Shown piece by piece: positions 57,716 to 64,000 of a DNA stretch of 64,000 nt. The stretch comes from Sambucus nigra. Lineage: Eukaryota > Streptophyta > Magnoliopsida > Dipsacales > Adoxaceae. The notes under the pieces were generated by a model, which did no database searches, was not told the DNA's origin, and saw nothing but the letters and a program-made list of their open reading frames with translations. Positions within the stretch are counted from its first letter, which is position 1, and every line of letters starts with the position of its first letter. The stretch lies in NCBI GenBank assembly GCA_949130495.1, contig OX422221.1, positions 150,393,741-150,457,740 on the forward strand, read 5' to 3'. The position numbers and the translations under genes are program-made.

Positions 57716-58216
57716 CTAAACCCTATATTTAAAATCCCCTATTAGAGTCATATCTACAAGGTCTTCTTCAAACTGTAGGATCTCTATTAATCCATTAGGA
57801 ACCTCACTATAATTAAAGGCTTGATACAATCTGTATCCTAGCATTAAGATGACTAAGGGTGATCTAGTAATGGTTGGCCTAAGTAAATTCAATCTCATAT
57901 ACCTCGTCATATCAACAAATGAATCAATAAAATAATATTTTAAGGGGATTAACCCAATGGATAACTTTATAGCGGGAGTATATTTTAATTCCTAATGGTA
58001 TACCTCATCCATAAAACTTGAATCATTATTTTCTTCATTATTCCCCCCAAAGGGACTTACCTCGTTGTTGGGTTGATATGCATCCTCTAAGGATGAACCA
58101 TTGGATAAACACTCTGTGTTCTTATTATCAAAACTAGATAAGGTCTTACACGAATACACGAGTTTGAAATATCCCACAACATTAAGATTCCACTCATCGC
58201 TTAGATGATTGTCCAT
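57716..58216 (-). pseudogene. Decayed coding segment, possibly gypsy polyprotein
   Basis: Two open pieces, 58216-57992 (rich in Asn, Asp and Glu) and 57910-57716, seem to belong to one former frame. The end EILQFEEDLVDMTLIGDF resembles the acidic linker before the reverse transcriptase of Tat-type elements (pattern EE-D---I-IG). This is weak and rests on pattern only. Confidence 0.35.
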
Positions 58217-58954
58217 AATAGCTACGAATTAATTCTCACTTGAGCTCATTACGTTACTACCATGGATACATCACTTTGATGATGAAAAATATTTGGATTA
58301 ATAATTAGACTTAGATTCCTTTATCGAAGAAGCATAATCCCCTGATGAACCTTCGACTTGAGGGTTTTAATACTAAATAACCAATATGGTAGTTAGCCTA
58401 ATATATCCCTCAAACACTTTTTGAGCATGATGAGTATCATTAAAAAAAACTTCCTGAAATATTTAAATGGTCCCTCCAAAGTATTGGAAATTAGCAAACT
58501 AGAAATTATACTGGGCAACCAAAAATAAGAGATCTAAACAATAAAAGATGAATAACACACCCAAGAACATGAAAAAATAACTCCACATATTCTACATGTG
58601 ATATTATGGGCAAGCAAAAAATATACTGAGTAACAAAATCATGCCAAAAAGATATATAACTTAATGTTGAACAGAGATGAATAATAATGATCAACTACCC
58701 ACAAAAGCCTCGTAACTCCTTAAAGGATTTTGGAGAGAGAAGGCCCTAGCTTGTGAAATGTTAGAATTGAAAAAGAATGAGTTAGATTTCAACTTTATAT
58801 AAAAAAAGGAATGGTTTGGACTTTATACATGAAACTAAATATCTATGGGACTAAATATGATTGAATAGAGAATAACAGAAAGTGGAATGACGAAAAAATT
58901 TTAACTATAAAGAAATTCCATAATCATGGATTTAAATAACATTCATTCCTCTTC
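58217..58954. other. Unclassified AT-rich sequence
   Basis: No gene or repeat recognised. Confidence 0.25.
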
Positions 58955-59570
58955 AATATTTTGAGGTCCCTCAACTCATTCATCCTATAAACATTCGGCT
59001 TCAACATTTTGGTCTTTCGACATATAGACCTTAGACTTCAATATTTTGGGTTCATTTAAATCCTTTGGCTTATTAACCTTCGTCTTAACATTTTTGGGTA
59101 CCTTTCCTCCTTAGAACTTTAAACCTTCAACCTAAACATTTTATGGTCCTTAAACTCCTTCAACCTATAGATCTTTGGCTTCACCAAATGTGGGTCCCTT
59201 AACTCCTTCAGCTTATAAATCTCCAACTTTAGTATTTTGAGGTCACTCATCCCCTTCAACCTGTGGACCTTTGGCTTTAATATTTTGGGCTCTTATAACT
59301 TCTTCGGCCTATAGACATTCAACATTAACATTTTGGGTTCCTAAAAAATCTTTAGGCCTATAGATCTTTGGTTTCAACATTTTGGGTCCCCTTAGTTCCT
59401 TAGTTCTATATCATCATTTTTAACATTTTAAAGCCCCTAACTCCTTGGGCCTATGGACCTTTGGCTTCATGATTTTGTGATATCTTAACTCCTTTGACCA
59501 TATTGACATTTGGCTTTAATATTTGGAGCCTCAACTTAGTCTTTGGCTATATATACTGGCTTAAATATTT
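58955..59570 (+). repeat. Degenerate minisatellite, unit about 56 bp, about 11 copies
   Basis: The consensus is roughly CCTATAGACCTTTGGCTT, CAACATTTTGGG, TCCCTTAACTCCTTCGG. CTTTGGCTTCA or TTCGGCTTCA followed by ACATTTTGGG recurs throughout, with heavy divergence between copies. The copies are old, and no stop-free frame is kept. Confidence 0.9.
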
Positions 59571-60799
59571 GGAGGCTTAGATTAAGATTGGGCCTATTTA
59601 TATTTAGCCATTTCACTCTCAAACAAAATACCTGATAAAGAAGATATGGTCCCTAACCTTCCATTAGGTTTAAAATTTCTCAAAAGACAAAAGAACGAGG
59701 GGTAATTGATGATCCTAATAATGACCTTATATGTATGAATAGTACAAATGACACTCGTCCAACCACCATCGACCTTAGTAGGCTATGAAATATCAAAGTT
59801 GGCCAATCTCTGCCAGATATAATAAAATGTGAACATCTCTCTTTAAGGCATTCCAGTTATTTTTCACTTCCATCAATGTGAATATTCAACAAAATATCAC
59901 ATGAGCATTAATATATCCTTGCACATCTTATTGAAGTACATATGTAAAGGTATTAAAGTCTCGCAATAGATTACGTAAAACTTGGTGTTCACATAACCCC
60001 CCCACCCCACCCCAAAAAAAAATCTTGTATCGAATCCCTTTATTCACTCTTTTGTACTCCAAGTTAAGCTAGTTGTTAGGAATCTTACTAAAAATCTATA
60101 AAATTATAAGATGAGGAGATAGAAACACCAAATAATCTTTTATAACATTATAAACATGGAGATTCTCCATCAATGATAGTGATAAGTAACTTGACTTTTA
60201 AAGTGTATGTAAGCCTAAGGGTTGAACCACTCATATTTTTTTGTTTAATCTCTTTTCTCCCTTTCTCACTCTTAAATTTCTTATTATGAGAGATTAATAC
60301 TTTTCCTCATTATCCAATGCCTCAAAGCCAACTCGTATAGAATGTTCAAGGATGGTGCGATTTGTGGTGACAAACACTGTCCTAACTCCGACACCTTTAC
60401 ATAAACAATCCATTTATTATGTTGTTCTAATCCTTCCATAGTTTTTTATCATTAGACTTGGTGTTCTCCTCATGTCAATGTTCTCTGATGATCTTTGTGA
60501 TGAAATCTGCCAAAACATGCCCTCTTAATGCGGTTTTAGGTTTATAATGGATATCAAACATACCATTTCCATTGATAATTTGGACATCAATACATATAAG
60601 TTAACCTATTTGGGGACTTCTTGTAACGAAAAATGGGTTATTTAAGATAAAATGTGCCTCAAAGTAGTGTTTTAACTTGCACAAGGCTATTACTAGCGAA
60701 TAAACTGACTTTTTTAGTTCGAGATATCACATTTTGATATCTAGCAATGTTTAGCTGACAATGTAAATTAGTCCTTAGAATCCCTCCTTCTCGTATACC
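59571..60799 (-). other. Probable 3' part of the Tat/Ogre-like relic
   Basis: The minus strand has scattered pieces such as ADFITKIIREH near 60510, which may derive from the RNase H region. No full motif remains. A C-run (CCCCCCCACCCCACCCC) lies at about 59997. Confidence 0.3.
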
Positions 60800-61790
60800 A
60801 AACCTAAACTAATCGCATGGATGGATACTAAGAGGTAAAAGTAAAGCAGATCCCTTAGGCAGTGAGGTATTTATTGATCTCCCGTAATGCCTTTCATTAT
60901 TCATCACTCCAAACTCCATTTTTCTCCTTTCACAATAATTGAAACAAAAATCAACATCGCTTAGAAGATTTGGAATGAACTAATTGAGTTATAAAATCAT
61001 TTTAGATATATTTTCAACATTCCTAATGGTTTTGGGATTTTAAAAGGTTCTTATTGCCTCAAATTGATTAGGATTCGCTTTAATTCATCTTTGGCTAATA
61101 AGGAAGCAAGGGAATCTACCTGACGGTATTCTAAAGGAGAACTTATTAACCTAAAGTCCCATTTTATAATATCAAAGGACTTCAAATATCTTTTCAATGT
61201 CTGCTAGATGATTTCCCTTCTACATACTTTTCACAGAATATTATTGTTTACACTTCATTGGAATCCCTCAATTTTTCTTTAAACATTTTGGTGAATAACT
61301 ACTCGTAGGTCAATGTTATATTTTTTTATTAGTTTGAAGGACATAACTATGTAATAAATACTATGTGTGGTGATGAAAGATGTTTTTTCCTGGATGGTTC
61401 TGGACAAATGGGTCTAGTGGTTATCGAAATCAGAGTCTAAAAAACTAATTCGTTCATGATTGATTGTGTTATTGGCCAATTTATCTATCTATTATAGGGT
61501 ATCTATCATTAGGATATGCCTTATATAAGTTAGTGAACTAGATACACTCTCTCCATTTACCACTACTCTTGTTTACTATGACCGAATTTCAAAGCAAATT
61601 AGGTTATTGAAATTATATATCAACCTTGCCTCTAAAAGATTCTTAACCTCTTCTTCCATTTGCCCTGAGTTCTCAGTAGTTCTTCGTCGAGTGTTCTGTG
61701 TTACTGGATTAACGTTAAGCTTGTGATGCATTACTTCGGGATCTAAGTTAGGATTATCATATGACGACCAAGTAAACACGTCTTAATACC
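60800..61790 (-). pseudogene. Tat/Ogre-like gypsy reverse transcriptase region, decayed
   Basis: At 61779-61576 the minus strand reads MFTWSSYDNPNLDPEVMHHK and LNVNPV, then EEEVKNLLEARLI. This is the segment before the RT palm in Tat/Ogre-type gypsy Pol (pattern FAWS-D-PG-DP-V--H-LNV). Further on come SGKWRECI-FTNLYKAYPND (about 61500-61570; family pattern GKWR-C-DFTDLNKACPKD), and in other frames KANPNQFEAI and NPKTIRNVE...FIPNLLSD, from the RT thumb/connection. Many stops and shifts make it dead. The LTR at 62001 sits just upstream of it. Confidence 0.7.
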
Positions 61791-62000
61791 TTAGAGGAAG
61801 AATATAATTTCTTCCTTATAGGAGTATATGCATCCTTATGTTTCCCACATATATACAGCTTGTCTTATTATGTGTACAAAATATACTTTTTTATTAGTCT
61901 TTTAGGTCGTTCCGGTATAAAAAAAATCTACGATATACTTCACCCAAACATGCTTTAACTTCTCAACCTGACACCCACATAATTATAATAATCTACCATT
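61791..62000 (-). other. Upstream linker of the Tat/Ogre-like relic
   Basis: It carries short pieces of the same decayed reading direction before DVFTWSS. It ends where the LTR at 62001 begins; the outer 5-mer CCATT (61996-62000) would be one side of that LTR's duplication. Confidence 0.4.
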
Positions 62001-64000
62001 TGTGACACCCCGACTAATTAAATACCGGGTAGCTACTCCTTTATTAAATCAACACAAAATGCCAAGTTGGTTCAGTTAATAGCATCACTGTCAAAAACAT
62101 TTAAATGATTACTAACCACCTAGTATTTAAAAAGTAAGTTGCCAAATTTTAATTAAGTCTGATTAACATGCAATAAAAGAATAATGGAAGAACAACATAA
62201 TCCATTCACCATAACGAAGTAATGAAATAACCAACAAATAATAAGTCCGGAGGAAAAACTCCTCACAACAATCCCACAACTGAAAATAATAAGACAAGTC
62301 TGAATCCTGAATTAATTACATGCCAGATGTCTGAATAACTGAATTAAATAAAAAGTCTCTAAAAGGAATGGGCGACATGCCCTACAACTGATAAATGTTG
62401 TATATAGAGTCAAGATAGATGAAGCGTCTACAAGCAAAGTCCTCTAACTTCCACAAACAGCTACAGTTCGTCACCTGAATGAGGATCCTAAGCATGGTGT
62501 CCTTGTGGCTGGTCACCTAAAATGGTTTTTACAAAAATAGATTTGAAAGCAAATGGGTCAGAGCCCGAAAGTGGAAATCATTTTAAAAACAGCAAGTGTT
62601 TTAATAACATTAAAACATTAAATGCAAAATACATGTTAGGACGTGCACTCACATGAAATCCTCACCTCTCGACTACATGTGCACTCCTAACGTACCGTAC
62701 CCATCTAAATAACATACATATCTAACCAAACTGTAATAAGTTCTACCCCTTACTACTCGATTCCCATATTACATTCTAGCGTTATCAATTAAATAGAGGG
62801 CTTTACTTAAACTCAGATTCTCAATTAGTAATACAATTCTCTATCAATTAACCCGTTATGTTTTCTCAAAAAATTACCATAATTATATTCACAATACCAA
62901 CATGAAAGTTCCCATTAATTAAGTGTATATTATTCACGTCATAAATATACAATACAAGCACCCCGAGACTAAGCTGCGGTGCACACATACTCTGCTATCC
63001 ATCCCGGTACATCACGTACATAAGGATCACGCATTCCGAATCTCTCAGGAATCGTTCTCAGATAACAACAATCACAAACAATGGAGGTGAACACAGTCAC
63101 ATCACATGGGTCACGCACATACCTGCGCTCCCACGATCAGCAGACTTATTAACATCCCAATAAGTCCTTCTCTGACCTATGTTCATCGAGGTACCAGTCT
63201 AAATCCGGGTAACACAAGGATTAGAGGGCCCTAAGCGAACGTAAACCTCCCGTGATAGCAAGTATGGTAGGTATGTCATACACAAAATCATATACATGTA
63301 CTAAGTAAGCACACATCTTAGTAAATCACCATAATATATTTGTGGTACACTTCTTATTCTCGTACCGACATATAATGCTACACAATTTATATGTTCCCAG
63401 TTAATATAATAATTTAGGCCGCCAATAGTTCTCGCATCGTAATAGACACTCACGTCCTAATCCATAATTCCCATTAGGTTCAAACTAGACTTCTAGGTTT
63501 TACTCCTCATTATATCCCAAATATATCAATTAATCCACAAGGAAGTGTTATCTCTACATATAAACAAGGTTACGGAACACTCAGGATCAAAACAGGCTAA
63601 AAAGCCTAAACTGTCAGCTCGTTAGAAGTCTCGTTCGAACGAGGCTGTTCGAACGAGAGTTCGTTCGAACAAAGTGGGCCTTCTAACGAGATCTCGTTCG
63701 AACAAAAGTCATCGAATGAACATCCCACTCGTTAGAATTCAAACTGTCAACTCGTTAGAAGCTCGTTCGAACGAGCTCGTTCGAACGACCTGGGCAGGTC
63801 TTCTAACGAGTGGCCAGATTCGAGCCCAGATTTTCCTTAACTCGTTTTTCCAACTTTTCTACACCTCTAATCTCCTCTAAACATCAAACCAACAATTGTA
63901 CACGGGTTCTAATCAATCCTAAATATACTTAGGTTATATATTAACGTTTATATAGGGCCAATTCTTCCTAAACATCATTGAATCATCAAATCTCTTCATT
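62001..64000 (-). mobile_element. LTR related to the Tekay element (3' 2.0 kb; rest outside the window)
   Basis: The plus strand starts TGTGACACCCCGACTAATTA. Inverted, it follows the Tekay LTR end in order: GACAGTGATGCTATTAACTG, ACTAGGTGGTTAGTAATC, AGGTGACGAGC-like, GCTATCACGGGAGGTTT and the TTCGAA palindrome cluster (63612-63812). It is clearly diverged from the copy at 13502-24326. No PBS lies beyond 62001, so this is a 3' LTR end or a solo LTR. Confidence 0.88.
63612..63812 (-). repeat. Palindrome cluster, TTCGAA core, in the second Tekay-type LTR
   Basis: CTCGTTCGAACGAG, AGCTCGTTCGAACGAGCT and variants with TTCTAACGAG between them. Same words as at 14588-14815 but a different number and order of units. 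Confidence 0.93.

Overview
The window is intergenic nuclear DNA from a land plant, almost certainly an angiosperm and probably a eudicot. It is AT-rich, full of (TA)n and (CA)n tracts, and built almost entirely of transposable elements: chromoviral Ty3/gypsy LTR elements, SIRE/Maximus-type Ty1/copia elements, a CACTA relic, a Helitron-like insertion, a MITE and an old Tat/Ogre-like relic. I see no complete host gene, no tRNA or rRNA gene and nothing prokaryotic. I cannot name the species.

Layout. 1-2809 is the 3' part of a chromovirus-type LTR inserted into a SIRE-type gag on the minus strand (2810-3564), whose PBS and LTR follow (3617 to about 4530). About 4530-7490 is mixed old sequence with microsatellites. 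7488-31606 is a three-level nest. The outer element is a minus-strand SIRE-type element with a perfect 5-bp duplication CAAAC at its two far ends. Its 3' LTR is split at a (TA)n tract by a Helitron-like insertion (about 8319-25067, ending in a hairpin plus CTAG|T). That insertion carries one captured exon of a Pescadillo (PES1/NOP7) gene and a G-quadruplex-prone C-rich/CA array. The array is split by a young Del/Tekay-type chromovirus (13502-24326, duplication CCCCC).

31607-36900 holds a decayed CACTA element: an ORF with an En/Spm-type domain, then a tnp2 transposase. 36921-39861, 47765-50229 and 53080-56452 are solo LTRs (minus, minus, plus). 44951-46082 is a truncated LTR, and 47037-47315 is a MITE between microsatellites. 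About 56460-61990 is a decayed Tat/Ogre-like pol on the minus strand with a minisatellite inside it. 62001-64000 is the end of a second LTR related to the Tekay element.

The young chromovirus is the only nearly intact coding unit. Gag, protease, reverse transcriptase, RNase H, integrase and a chromodomain lie in one frame, broken only by a TAG just before the zinc knuckle. Three observations stand out. Four different LTR families carry the GC-type splice donor AG|GCAAGT (about 560-646 nt into the LTR in the three whose start is visible), and the Tekay gag ATG follows directly on a good acceptor, which predicts a leader intron of about 2.5 kb. LTRs of both gypsy and copia elements carry clusters of short perfect palindromes (TTCGAA, ATCGAT or ACCGGT cores). 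The nest can be resolved base by base from an internal uninterrupted LTR copy.
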